Source: Lateolabrax maculatus
Lineage: Eukaryota > Chordata > Actinopteri > Acropomatiformes > Lateolabracidae
Reading direction: 5' to 3'
DNA: 64,000 bases
Assembly: GCA_031216445.1 (NCBI GenBank)
Contig: CM062214.1
Location: 24,649,501 to 24,713,500, forward strand
Shown: positions 39,201 to 49,224 of the stretch, one piece after another
Layout: each line of letters begins with the position of its first letter
How positions within the stretch are numbered: the first letter of the stretch is position 1
Position numbers and translations under genes: made by a program
Notes under the pieces: model-generated
Told to the model about the DNA's origin: nothing
Seen by the model: only the letters and a program-made list of their open reading frames with translations
Databases searched by the model: none

Positions 39201-42200
39201 ACAGCTGTCCATTATGAGTCAATGAGCAGCAGCAACACTATTTTCTACAGGTCTTATGGTGCTGAATGAAACCAAAAAGGGGGAAACAGCCCTAACTAAT
39301 GTCACTGTCTATGAGATTCAAGGCTTTTTAATACCTTAAGGAGTTTTCAGACCTACAGTACAGATACCCTGTCTACTGCTCAGCCTGGAAATGCCCATTC
39401 ACGTTTATGTTTAGCAACATGGAAAACACCAGCTGGCTGTCCATGACTGACGACTTAAAATCAGTCACAACATATAGAAAAGATGCTGTTTCTGTACCCT
39501 GACACAATGTATCTTTTTGTGTATAACAATCCTATGTGTTAATGTTAAGGTCAAGTCATTGTTCTGTTGTCCCCATCGCTTATCCATCTGCGTGGGCATA
39601 AATAAATGAGATATAATATAGCATGTGTGAGAGTGTGTGCGTCCTCACTGAGATCAGCCAGGCAGGAGAGCGCGGCGGCCTGCAGCGCGGCGTTGTCAGG
39701 GAAAGTCTGACAGGCTCTCACGGCGACCCTCTGGACGCCGTTCAATACCAGGATGTTGTAGTAACTCTCTACAAGACACAAAGAAGCACACCCTGGATTA
39801 AACGGATGCATCTATTGAGCTCTTCAATCGTAATCTGTCAACTGGCAAACACATTTGTTTATCAGGATGAACACTGCCAATTCACACACTGCTTTCTTGA
39901 TAGTGAGGATTCATTGATTTCACAAACAGTGTTATCAGCACCGACTGTCAACAAATGAGGAGATACTCGAATTATTCATTGACAGCACGTCTGAGAGTTT
40001 TTAAGTGGTGACTACTATATAATACATTTTACATTGGCTCCAGTGAATAAACTACAAAAATATGCAACCAAAATGTATTTTATCCTAAGTATTCAGGTAA
40101 TTCTGTATGTTCTAGTTTATTTCTAACATTTTGAAATACGAAGCTATTATTTACAGTATATAACTTGTACTAAAACAACAAAAAATAGAGTTAGGCTGGC
40201 CACCAAACCACAGTCTGGCTCAGTCTGTGTACATTTTGAGGAATTGAGGCCTGGGGTCTGACCTGACGTAAACTTCCTGAACAGGCAGCAGGCCGTCTCC
40301 TGCAGCTCCTCCACCTCGGGGAAGGCGTCCATGGCGGCGATGATCACGCTGTAGCAGCGAGCGCCTCCCGACATCAACATCTCCACGTTGCTGCCTGGAA
40401 GAGAAAAGCAAGTAAACTCAAAACAACTGTTGAAGTTTGACGTTATCTTTGCTTTCTGCATTTCAAATTACAACCTTTATGTTTTGGTTGGATTTTCATC
40501 AACCAAAAAATTACTGATTACACAAGAAAAATAGTAAACAAAAGAAAGACAAGAAGGAGGTCAGAAAAAGTCCTTCACAAATGAAAGAGAGTGGTATCTC
40601 CAAATGCCTGGAATCCCCCTATGACCGTGATAAATTGTACATCTGTGAAAAACACAGATTAGAGTGGAAAAAATGTTCATAACTGAAACTTTTTCCAGCT
40701 GCTCATTTCATGCAGAAATCATCCAGCTAATTAGAATTTCTGTGTAGAGCAATGTCTCTGTTTGTTCTTGGTAATAATGTTTCACCGTCATCCTGCTTTT
40801 AATGAAATAAAACTAATATGTCATCAACTATATTTGGCCTGTGTTTTTCACAGAAAATGCATGTTATGATGTCCGTTGTGTGACAAGCTTTTAATACAAA
40901 TTGAAAACCTGTAAACCTAGAATACTCCCAGAACAGTTTGTTTTCAACAGTTTGTTTCATGTTGTTATCCTTTTGTTACATGCAACGTATCCCATGATTG
41001 TGTGTGGATGAAACTTCAATAGAGATTGGGGGAAGATGTTTTTTACAGAATGAGCAGTAAATGCACAAAAACCTGTCCTGCTCCTTGCTTGCAGTATGGG
41101 ACAAACTCATATCAAACCTTTGTTTTCATCATTATCAATGATAGTAATAGAAAGGATTCGGGGCCTCTCTGCGTTCTGATAATTGCATTTGCTGTTCCAA
41201 AAGTGTACAACACATTTTCATGGAAATGTTGGGAGACTGCAACCCAATTATATTACTATGTATTTGAATAGCAAATACTTGAGCTCAGTATTGACTCAAA
41301 GAGTTGCTGTGTTCCCCACTTTGAGGGAATTTCCTTGAAAATGTTACTATTTTCAACAAACACCGCTCTCCTGTCACACAAACAGCTATTCTGGTGCGGC
41401 AGCGCGACGTCACACATGTTTACCGCCGTTTGCAGTATAATCTGATTTATGTTTAAGTGTCACAGTGACATAATGGTCTTGTGGTGAGGCTAGAAATAGG
41501 TCGTGTGAAATAAAGAACGGAAAGGGTTGATGTTTAATGTGCTTCCTTCATGATCAATATGAACCACTGAGTCATGTGGTGTAACATATCAACCATTACA
41601 TTAGTGGAGTGAAAGCACACATTCCTCTCCACATCAAGAGAACTACACTGAATCTATCCATTCACCCTCATCCGACTAAGGCTCAAAGCAAACCTTTACT
41701 CTTTCATTTGCAGATGCACTTCAGCGCTGCCGATGGATCAATCTGGGTTAACACTCCAGTGCTTTCCTTTCCCCCTTAGACCCCATAAACATTATGTAGG
41801 TGCAGTGAGGTCTTACCAGTTCGAGCCAGTGGGAGCAGCACCTTCATGGCCTGCAGGAGCAGCTCGGGGCTGTCCGGGAACCTCTGCAGAGCCGCCAGAA
41901 CCACGACATGATCCTGGTTCTCCACAAACTCCACGAGGTGGTCATCGCTTACTGGAAACACAGACATGACAAAGATATTTCAGCTACTCTGCACGTAGAT
42001 ATAGAAATCTAATTTATGAAATGCAAACACACTAAACACTAACACACTACAAGTTACATCCATCACACCCAGTTCAAACTTTTTATGTTTTTAGCTCCAC
42101 CTGCCGTAGTGTATTAAGACAACGAACAAACATGTTAGTCTACCAGCTGGTATATAGGAGGTGAGAGTCTGCTCACCACTCTCCAGGAGGAACTGCAGAG

Positions 42201-45200
42201 CTCCACAGCCTTGGAGCTGCACCTCTTCACTGGTAGCAAAGGTCTTCATCGCCTGCACCACCAGGCCAAACACATCCACCTCCTCCTCCAGCACCAGCAG
42301 AGGAATCACGTCTACATGTACAAAACACGGCCGATGTCCTTAATGAGGTTGAATTCTGACCATTACAAATAACAATTTGAATGGAAATATCTTTTTCACC
42401 AATCAGTGATTAATTCCTCCCATCTGTCATTTTAAAGTCAAATAGATCAAAGTGTTGAACAAGAGTTTGGGAAAAAGCTGAAGGAATAATATTATTAACG
42501 TTAAAGAACTGAGAACTTTCAGGGCCACGAGTCAATTATTCACAATATATCCACTAACTATTTTGTCTAAGTTTCAGTTTGTGATGAGTACTGTAGTGAA
42601 TATCTCTCAACAATAGCAGACATAAGTTTTTCTTTTTGAGATAATTTAAATCTTTTCTTACAAAATGCTCCTCTGAGTCAGAAGCAGGACGGCAGTGCAG
42701 CTGACATTCACTTTCACAGACTAATCAAGGCAGTGTGCAGACCACGTGAAGCATGTCTTAGTTTAACGTCTGCCTTTCTCAGAAGCTTCACATCACACAA
42801 GTCATGATGAAATATGGGTCATTTTGCATTAGATTTGAAATGACCATAGCCATAGAGATCATTCAATGAAAGAGAGAAGTGTTCTAACAATCAACTACAA
42901 AAAGACAATGAGTTTTATTGAAGAAGCCTTTGAAAGGGGAACCCCTACAGTACATACCACAAATACTGCCACACACATAAATTTATAGCCAGATAATCAC
43001 TTCTGGACTGAAGCTGTTTAATGTTTAATTGACATAAATTCCATTTTTAAGCTTCTTCCGTCCTAAAAGGCTTTGTGATTCATTTACTTCTTTAAATGCT
43101 CTTTTGTATTGATAACATCAATGCATCATAATAACATAAACCTCTCTCTGGCTTTCCTGTCCTGATAAAATATCCCAATCAGAGGTAGGATCGCCATTCA
43201 CAAGCTGTGATACGCAGTCATATGTATCCGAAGTGATGCCCTGACGTGTTGTAGAGTATCTCCGGTGGAGTCGTGTACCTGATCTGAGCAGGAGAGCCAG
43301 GGCTCTGAGTCCAACCATGGTCACTCCGCAGTCTGTTCTGTACTGATATAGTACCTTCAGGATCTGCCTGGAGAACACATCGGTGCAGGCAGAAGATTAA
43401 TCAGGGCTGTAGCCAAGCCAGACTTGAGTCACTTAAATCATTTTGCGGCCTGCAAGGGCCTAACTTTTATAAACTTAAAAGAAATACTGCATATTTTAAG
43501 ATAGTTTTAAACTAGATGCTGATATTCAGACCAGCATACCACCATCAAAAGATATTTTCTATAACCTCTTATTGTCTGTGCACACTCGAGTAAGCACTAT
43601 TACTAACACAAGTACTATAAATAGGGGGAAAGGTGGCTTAAACAGCTTGGTGGAACACAAAGTCATTTAGAGAAAATGTTACACAGCAATACAAAAGGAG
43701 CTGAAAAGGTCACTTGGGGAAAGGTTTACATTGCGTGACATTACAATATGACCACAGCCGGTTATGTACAACGAACAGGAACTGAAAAGTGAAAATGACA
43801 TATAATTTAGAACATTTACAGCCATGCTAGTGTGAGGCTGTACAGAGGTGCAGCGCTGCTTTGAGCCAATACCTTAATATGCTCACAATGCCAACACTAA
43901 CATGCAGATGTTTAGCAGATGTAATGTTTACTAAGTCTACCAAAGTGGTGAACCGACCAATGACAGACTGACACTGCCATCCCTACAGCCATGCCACTAA
44001 CATGGCTAAAAGTTAACAGTTGACATTGCTTTGCCCAAGTTAGGGGCAAACTGTGTATCACAACTTTTTTCAAAGACACTGTATGTTGTACAGATGTATA
44101 CGTGTGTATTTACTGACCGAATTCATGGCGTCATTGGATCTGAAAACACGAGCCATCGGGGCCGTATGACAAGAAAATACAAATTCCCCCCTGCACAAGT
44201 AACATTAGTGCCTCACAGCTACAGCACCCGATAAGTATGTCTTTACTTACTGGTGCACTCCCAGTACCTCCCAGTTCTTGGCTGCCTTCAGCGGTCTGGT
44301 CAGCTGGTCCAGCGTGTCGGGGCATATTTCAATCAGCCGACACAGCAGTGACCAACCCACCTGCAGCAAGAAAATGACACCGTCACACACCTGAATAAGC
44401 CAGTCCAAAAAAATCAACATAAAACAATAATTCTTACATAGATGACAGGGAATTTCTTTTAAATTTCTTTTAAATTGCCCGCCTTCACCTGCAGATGCCG
44501 TGGCAATGTCAGGAGCCAATGTCTATTTCCATGTAAGGTGCTCGAGCATTTTTCCAACTGAGGACTTAAAAAGAAATCTGACAATTGTTTTGACTCCACT
44601 GTAGCAGAGCTGAACTGAAAGCAGAAACCATCATGAGCCTCTGCGGAGCCCCTGAGCCCTCTGGCTTTCGGTTTGTGTCATGCTGCTATCTCATCTCTGA
44701 TAAGATGCGGTGCACGGCGGTCACGAGACACCACAAACATGCCGGTTCAGGCACAGGCATGTCAGCTGTGGATGACTTTTAATATACAGCACGTAAAGCT
44801 GAGGCTGTCTTTGCAGGTGAGGCTGTCGAACACACTTCAACACCTGTGTGTCCACTTTAAGATTTAAGACACTATTCTGATGCCGGGACATCTGTCATTA
44901 AAATAAGCTGTGTTTGAAGCCACCACATGATCCAAAAGGAAAAAATAAACTGCACGATCAAAGGTTTGTGAGGTTTCTGAAGTCTTGCGGTACCTGCTGG
45001 ACTCCTCGGCTGCTGATGTAGGATGTCAGCACCATCATGAGGGGGACGTGGACGTTTTTGTTTTCAAACAGTTCAGCTGCTGCAACGAAGAGCAACAGAC
45101 ACGATGTGACAAGTGAGCTTTGAAGGAACGGATTAAACGCTCATTTTCTATTTTTAAATGCGTATAGAGAATAAGAGAATAGTCCAGCAATAACAAGGAT

Positions 45201-46455
45201 TCCATGAGTGTAGTTGTCTTTTGTTCATTTGCAATTATTGTTAGAAAGAGCTGTGCTCAATCACAGCAGTGAACACAGCATCATATAAAGAGAGTTTGTA
45301 CATTGAACTGACAAGTAAGAAAAAAGGACAGAAATAGAAAATGTATTCAGGTAAAGCAGTAACACAATATGAAAATCCTGACTAGTTAACTCCAGCAAAC
45401 TCCAAAACCTAAAGATGTTTAAATTATTATCAAACAAGACAAAGAAAAACAGAAAATCCTAACAATTGAAAGGCTGGAACTAGGAAATATCTGGCCTTTT
45501 GTCAGTCAACTTAATGTTTCAGCCCTAATTGCAAATCCTGCATTCAAGATTTCATTTACATAAAAGGACATTAATATCATACAAAAGTGTAGAAAACGTA
45601 AACTATGCATCTTGATAATTTAGGTGAATTATTTTAATATTAAAAACCAGATGTTGCCCTAAAATACAGCAATGCATGTGTGTCTCTATGTGTTATATCT
45701 TCATCTGCACTCTAGCAACTACAATGTGTGTTAATTGTAGAGCAATAATAGTAAAAGGACCTCGGCACAGAATGGTCCCAGACTGTAAATGAGTAATCTG
45801 TGGATAAGGAACCCAAACCCACAGGTAAAACCCAAGTCGGCCTGAAGCCCTGAAGGAAAGTACGACAACAAAAGCTCATTTAATGAAGTATTTCTGAGGT
45901 ACTTTCCTTGGAGTATTTCCATTTCCTGCAACTTTTTGCTCCAGCTCCACTACACTTTGTCCTTTTCATTTATCATACAGGCACAGTTCCTGGTTACTCT
46001 GGAGGTGAACATCTTACCTACACATTTATAATCAGTTTATAACACATGATGCTGATGTTAGAGAGTATATATTTCTATAAGTTATGCTGCTATGATGCTC
46101 ACACAGAAATAATAATCAAATAATGTAATACATAATAAGATAACATCAACAGGGGGCGTTTTTAAGTAGCTCTGTACTTTTAAATAAGGTTATGAATGAA
46201 CTGTCCTTACACTGCGGTATTAAAACTGACTCTTAGATAAACGATGTCACACAACATGGCCCAAAAAGGAAACTGCGCCTGTCCACGAGCTGCGGCACTG
46301 ACGCACACGCGGGTCCTACCATTGTCGGTGTGCGCCAGGAAAAGCAGATCCTGGATGATCTGAACCAGCGTGCACAGCTGCCGGTCTCCGCCCGGCGCGC
46401 TCAGCCTCACCAGCAGCTTCTTCAGCCTCTCCTCCGACTCCTCTCTGTCCACCAT
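16121..46455 (-). CDS. lrrk2: lrrk2, leucine-rich repeat kinase 2 (complete, 51 exons)
   Basis: This encodes a very large ROCO-family protein with GTPase and Ser/Thr kinase activity. In mammals LRRK2 phosphorylates Rab GTPases on membranes, and its mutants cause Parkinson disease. Fifty-one exons follow GT-AG rules and keep phase from ATG 46453-46455 to TGA 16121-16123, predicting about 2521 residues (human 2527). The start sits in a good context (GGCACCATGG). It yields an N-terminus aligning with human, including the LKKL.VRL segment that carries the human Rab-binding lysines K17/K18. Domain order is armadillo (about 1-690), ankyrin-like (694-840), linker, LRR (about 950-1270), Roc (1317-1492), COR (1493-1850), kinase (about 1860-2120) and WD40 (about 2125-2480), then a C-terminal helix. 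Only the exon 49/50 junction is uncertain. It lies head-to-head with slc2a13. Exon positions are given in the domain entries. Confidence 0.97.
17219..17325 (+). mobile_element. tRNA-derived SINE fragment with (TCTA)n tail
   Basis: GAGGCCCCGGGTTCAATCCC followed by CGGCATCTCCA looks like the T-arm and acceptor half of a tRNA, including the pol III B box (GGTTCAATCCC). The T stem CCCCGG pairs with CCGG, but the 5' half of a tRNA cannot be folded. It is followed by a LINE-type 3' tail (AATTTCCCTTCGGGGATGAATAAAG) and a short (TCTA)n run, the usual end of a fish SINE. It lies antisense within lrrk2 intron 49. Confidence 0.55.
17942..17998. repeat. (GT)n microsatellite abutting the lrrk2 exon 48 donor
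   Basis: 57 nt of TG repeat end directly at the AC that is the complement of the exon 48 donor. In the lrrk2 transcript the intron therefore starts GUACACAC and continues as (AC)n. Confidence 0.95.
18171..18247. repeat. (AC)n microsatellite just upstream of the lrrk2 exon 48 acceptor
   Basis: 77 nt of AC repeat on the + strand, hence (GU)n in the lrrk2 transcript. It ends 17 bases from the exon boundary at 18153, in the place of the pyrimidine tract. Confidence 0.95.
19416..19797. mobile_element. degenerate non-autonomous hAT-like element with internal palindrome
   Basis: It begins CAGAGGTGGCAAAATACACA and continues with repeated AAGTAGAAGTACTGATT-type and AAAATACAGATACCTGAATAC phrases. These resemble short hAT-derived repeats common in teleosts (CAGTGGTGG ends, AAGTA-rich interior). 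A perfect 18-bp inverted repeat lies near its right side. The matching right terminal repeat is not found and there is no transposase, so limits and family are tentative. It sits in lrrk2 intron 45. Confidence 0.4.
21325..23501 (-). CDS. lrrk2: lrrk2 exons 38-43: protein kinase domain
   Basis: Residues about 1817-2111, exons 23355-23501, 23028-23140, 22626-22816, 22260-22420, 21885-22055 and 21325-21425. The glycine loop is GDGGFGTVY (about 1866-1874). The catalytic lysine is in VAVKMF (about 1886). The catalytic loop is YRDLKPHN with Asp about 1978. The metal-binding motif is DYG (about 2001-2003), the rare LRRK2 form of DFG, with the glycine matching human G2019. The activation loop reads MGVRSSEGTPG, then FRAPEVARG (APE motif). 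All catalytic residues are present, so an active kinase is expected. Between the catalytic lysine and helix C the sequence reads NKHASELYIYRLLRQ, four residues longer than the human NKHTSLRLLRQ. Confidence 0.95.
23646..26083 (-). CDS. lrrk2: lrrk2 exons 32-37: COR dimerisation domain
   Basis: Residues about 1493-1816, exons 25882-26083, 25564-25652, 24779-24966, 24503-24657, 24231-24377 and 23646-23837. Hallmarks of the C-terminal-of-Roc domain are present: GQLVPDSYVELERRVL, VLLHFDDPALQLQELYF, FFKLLEKFQIALPFGED, HRPVIDLPHCENSE, RLYEMPYFPMDYWSRQ, RPNRIYWRRGVYLSW, GQVVDHIDSLLEEWFPGL and LLKKWALYSFEDG. The tyrosine of RLYEMPYF (human Tyr1699) and the Trp of LSWSPDAYC (human Trp1791, which contacts the Roc domain) are kept. 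COR mediates dimerisation and couples Roc to the kinase. Confidence 0.93.
26132..26149. repeat. (GGAAA)n microsatellite in lrrk2 intron 31
   Basis: Four tandem copies of GAAAG on the + strand, 30 bases from the exon 31 donor at 26178. In the transcript this reads as (CUUUC)n. Confidence 0.75.
26179..28005 (-). CDS. lrrk2: lrrk2 exons 29-31: Roc GTPase domain
   Basis: Residues 1302-1492, exons 27782-28005, 26841-26968 and 26179-26397. The P-loop GNAGSGKT is at about 1323-1330. The switch II segment reads WDFSGGEEF at about 1373-1381, where human has WDFAGREEF. The nucleotide-base motif is THTD (human THLD). The segment that is FNIKARASSSPVILVGT in human reads FNIKAVAPLSPVILVGT here. The positions of human Arg1398 and Arg1441 are therefore Gly1378 and Val1421. 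Both changes lie inside open frames joined by clean splice sites (acceptors CCTACAG and CCCTGCAG), so I take them as real. GTP binding should be retained; hydrolysis and Roc-COR contacts may differ from human. Confidence 0.93.
28153..30881 (-). CDS. lrrk2: lrrk2 exons 23-28: leucine-rich repeats
   Basis: Residues about 949-1301, exons 30685-30881, 30330-30580, 29292-29440, 28838-28931, 28487-28673 and 28153-28334. The sequence shows regular LxxLxLxxNxL repeats: IRLLDLSGNELDSL, LTRLDLQGNQLQSLP, LRQLNLSFNKITTFP, IKLLDVSKNSVENI, ITTLKLANNSFTHVP, LEKLHLSDNKLTE and LTSLDVSRNVNLRSFP. The repeats lead directly into Roc through LWDLPLDGL and IGSKTKDIVR. In structures of the human protein the LRR wraps around the kinase and shields its active site. 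Confidence 0.93.
31593..33496 (-). CDS. lrrk2: lrrk2 exons 18-22: ankyrin-like region and phospho-linker
   Basis: Residues 694-948, exons 33326-33496, 32497-32761, 32203-32391, 31827-31942 and 31593-31617. Ankyrin-type sequence is clear: LEKACEDGDTTLAECLIELG, LVELLLSRGAHEQHLRRAL and ALCLGGFRLGRLDAAWLSPL. The following linker is poorly conserved and rich in Ser, Arg and Asp. It contains basophilic sites such as RRRHAS at the place of the human Ser910/Ser935 cluster that binds 14-3-3. Whether these serines are phosphorylated in fish cannot be told from sequence. Exon 22 is only 25 bp, but phase forces its inclusion. Confidence 0.9.
33877..33902. repeat. (GACC)n tetranucleotide repeat
   Basis: About 6.5 perfect copies of GACC in lrrk2 intron 17, framed by unrelated AT-rich sequence. 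Confidence 0.85.
34094..46455 (-). CDS. lrrk2: lrrk2 exons 1-17: armadillo repeat region
   Basis: Residues 1-693. In order of transcription the exons are 46320-46455, 44994-45079, 44251-44360, 43279-43367, 42177-42311, 41817-41951, 40263-40394, 39649-39768, 38564-38724, 38391-38470, 38076-38182, 37836-37965, 37475-37599, 36470-36597, 35090-35234, 34484-34623 and 34094-34213. Landmarks aligning with human are VGWSLLCRLIEICP (exon 3), EFVENQDHVVVLAAL (exon 6), NVEMLMSGGARCY (exon 7), YNILVLNGV and PDNAALQAAALSCLA (exon 8), VQLEALRASLVFLCPG (exon 13) and TIQKCGLKVLSALAD (exon 15). Exon 9 carries an acidic insert rich in Glu, as in human. In mammals this region binds Rab29, Rab8 and Rab10 and recruits LRRK2 to membranes. 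The introns hold no other gene; the largest, 40395-41816, has only AT-rich sequence and an unassigned ORF on the + strand. Confidence 0.93.
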
Positions 46456-48844
46456 GGTGCCGTGCGTCAGTGGAGCCCTTCAGGGGCCGGCGGCGAGGGG
46501 CCACGCTGCTGCGGCATCGCCCCGGCCGCAGGGGAAGAAAGGCGCAACAGTGTAGCCGCTCATATCCCGGAGAACATCAGTCCGTGCGCCATGGTTGCGT
46601 TTGGCTACAAAGCAGCGGCCCGCAGCACCGGGGGTCTGCTTCCTGCGGCGGAGGAGCGGGTTCCTCTCTGCGGGGCTGTGAGACTCTCTGACAGGCGTGT
46701 TCCTGCTTCCTTTACAGTGGCATCATATGACTCCGGACAGGGAGGAGGAGGAGGGGGGGGAATAAAAAAAAAAACTGTTTCCCAGTTTGTTGAAGAGGAA
46801 GCTGGAAAAGAGACGCCACCACCGGGGGGAGGAAGAGGAGGAGGCGGTCACGGAGAGCTCATCTGCCGCATAAACACGCCGAAAGTGTCGGTAAAGTTTG
46901 TGGTTGTTGCCTCAGTTGAGGAGCTGTGAGTGAGGGCTGCACCTCCAGGAGCTGTCGGTCCACCGTCCGTTACTGATCGACCGTCCTGGAAACCTGGGAC
47001 ACGGATCTGACACTGATTTGCGCCGTATTCCGTTCAATAATCCCTCGTTGCAATGTCTGTCTGCGAATTGGCAACGATGCGCATCACCTAGAGGAAATAT
47101 TAACACTTTTTTTAAATTCTCGGAAGTTATTTGTCAATTCGGCTCAGACGCCTTCGCACGAAGATGCAATTAATTTGAACAAAATCTCAACTTTTTCCGT
47201 GTCGCTTCCTGTTTCCCCACCGTGGTTTTTGTTTTGAACTGCGCATCTAGCGTGTGTTTAAGGTATTTACACTTTCTGTTGCCAGATCTCATTCCTCATT
47301 CCGTAAAATAACAGCAATATTACCAACTCTGTAACTGAGCCAGATTTAGACTGAAAGAGCCACCATAAAAAAAGAGCCATAGTTTCTTTATTGAATTTGA
47401 TTTCACGTTAAAAGACTCTTGATATGTGAAAATATGTAAGTTCACATTTTATTCGCTGTTGCTTAATGTTATTTCTGAAATTAAGGCCAGCCGCATTTGT
47501 CAAAAATAGGATTCGCAAACTATTTTTGGGTGAAAATGTAAACATAATAAAATAACTCTCATTGCCTGAAAAGACAAACAACTCACCTGGCATTATAAAA
47601 AAAAAGAAAAAAAAAAAAAAAAAGAGGGGGATTATGCCTTTAACTTGCTAAATAAAACCCAAATTCATCAGGCAGTGTCTAGTCTTCAAGGGCAGATAAG
47701 GAACAGCTGATATATAAAATGTGTCATACATAGTTTTGCTCATACTGTAACACGGAAGGTAAACACAGCTGTGTGTTATGCGAGGATCAGTCCATGCACA
47801 GATAAGATATTCAGTTACACAGTGTGAACGGGCGTGCTCCTCCTCTCCGGGCTCATATCATATGATCAGACACACTTCCCGGTTCAGGACACCAGCTGGG
47901 CTGCAACACGGCTCAGAAATAGGCTTTGCAGAGGTAAAGTTGTATATATATATAAAGTTATTTTGCACATGATCGCCCACCTGCCTCAGCTGTTGAGTGG
48001 CACGGTTCTGATTGGCTTGTGGGCAGATATTTGATGGTTGAATTTGAATTGCGGTTTGAGCTTGTGTGACATGTTTCTTTTTTTTGTTGTTGTTGTTGTT
48101 TTTTTATCTTTATTGTTCAGCATGTAGATTTTATCTGCATTTTGAGTCCATATCAATACATAAAGTAATACCTATTACTACAAATACTTTCTCAAATGTT
48201 AAGAGTTTGCTTTTGAGATATTCTCAGCACTCAAACTGGCAACCTGCACTGGACAAACAAGTGAAACAATCATATCGTGTAAATATTACCCAGATTGGAA
48301 TTTAACAGCTATTGTTTTTTTTATATATATATGCCGAATTGATTTAGAAGACCGAATATTTGGTCTTTCATTTTAATATACGTTTATCATTTACCGATAA
48401 GCGAGGATTTAGTAAAAGTGTTAAATTTTGAACTGAGTTTGGTCCTGATTTACAGAGGAACTGTGCCCGCATGTTGTTCCTATGAACTTTTGCCGCTCCA
48501 AAGTTGCTTTGAATTCCCTGTTAATTGGCTGTTAACAGTGAAACTGATTGAAAACTGAAAATAAATTAACATATTTTAGCATCTAAGTCATTACTGATCA
48601 TGTACATGGTGTAAATAAAATGATTAGATCACTAGGCAAAATTAAAAACAACTGATTAGGATAAAAACTGGTACGCCGAATTGATGACAAGACAAATAAA
48701 GTGTCGAAACTTCCGTTTTAACTTCTTTAACATTTGCCAATAAAGAAGGATTTATTAAAATTAAAGATTTTGAACGGAGTTTGGCGCTGCGCTCCGGAGC
48801 GACGAGAGAAAAGCGTCAGTTTGTTCCTAGAATATCCTCCCGGG

Positions 48845-48852
48845 TGACGTCA
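48845..48852. promoter_or_regulatory. slc2a13: perfect CRE palindrome upstream of slc2a13
   Basis: TGACGTCA, the full CREB/ATF site, lies inside GGGTGACGTCACGTAAAC. It is 380 bases upstream of the slc2a13 start codon and 8 bases upstream of an ATG in ATGGCCGC context. The position suits a core promoter element, and CREB-type control is an inference. Confidence 0.55.
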
Positions 48853-48859
48853 CGTAAAC

Positions 48860-49042
48860 ATGGCCGCTCACAGAGCAGAGCTGCAGCCGTGGTCGTCTAC
48901 AGACAGCTGCCAGATGTCAACAACAGCAGCGGGTCAGTGGCGTGAAGCCTGCAGAGAGTCGCAGACACATTTCACAAAATCTGAGCTGAAATCTGCTGCA
49001 GATGCAGAAACAGATGCAGAAACGTTCAAGTTCAGCTGTTAA
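48860..49042 (+). CDS. possible upstream ORF in the slc2a13 leader (60 codons)
   Basis: The ORF begins at an ATG in good context (AAACATGG) just after the CRE and ends at TAA 49040-49042, before the slc2a13 ATG at 49225. If transcription starts near the CRE and the leader is unspliced, this ORF would be met first by scanning ribosomes and could lower slc2a13 translation. The peptide has no recognisable domain. It may instead be partly removed by a leader intron, or lie upstream of the true start site. I do not claim that a stable product is made. Confidence 0.3.
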   Translation: MAAHRAELQPWSSTDSCQMSTTAAGQWREACRESQTHFTKSELKSAADAETDAETFKFSC

Positions 49043-49224
49043 ACTCTGGACGTGTTTGCTTCTTCTTCTTGTTAAAGGACACAGGGGTCAGATCTTTGCA
49101 GCGGGGCGTTATTGACCTGGCATTGAAAAGAATGGAGCATTATTATCTCCTGTTGTTCAGGCCCAGTTTCTCTGGACTCTCTGCTCTGTTTTGAGGGAGT
49201 TTTCTTGACTCCTTGGTTCCTCTT

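Larger units (their letters stand above)
46456..49224. promoter_or_regulatory. divergent lrrk2 / slc2a13 intergenic promoter region
   Basis: About 2.8 kb separates the two start codons, which point away from each other. The lrrk2 side (about 46300-46930) is GC- and CpG-rich, like a CpG-island promoter, and includes purine-rich runs at 46738-46766. The middle (47150-48770) is AT-rich, with an A-rich tract at 47598-47623, a (TTG)n tract near 48084-48102 and no gene signal. The slc2a13 side (about 48780-48900) is again GC-rich and carries a perfect CRE. Transcription start sites are not visible in raw sequence. ORFs on the + strand over the lrrk2 side are read in GC-rich promoter and antisense exon sequence. 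Confidence 0.6.

Noticed and set aside
41026..41271. 81-codon + strand ORF in lrrk2 intron 6, considered as a nested gene
   Set aside because: AT-driven composition, no recognisable family, no splice structure, and it sits wholly in an intron of the opposite strand.
46330..46929. 199-codon ORF on the + strand over the lrrk2 start region
   Set aside because: It runs antisense through lrrk2 exon 1 and the GC-rich promoter. Stops are rare there because of base composition. It has no domain, and low-complexity Gly runs come from GGA repeats.
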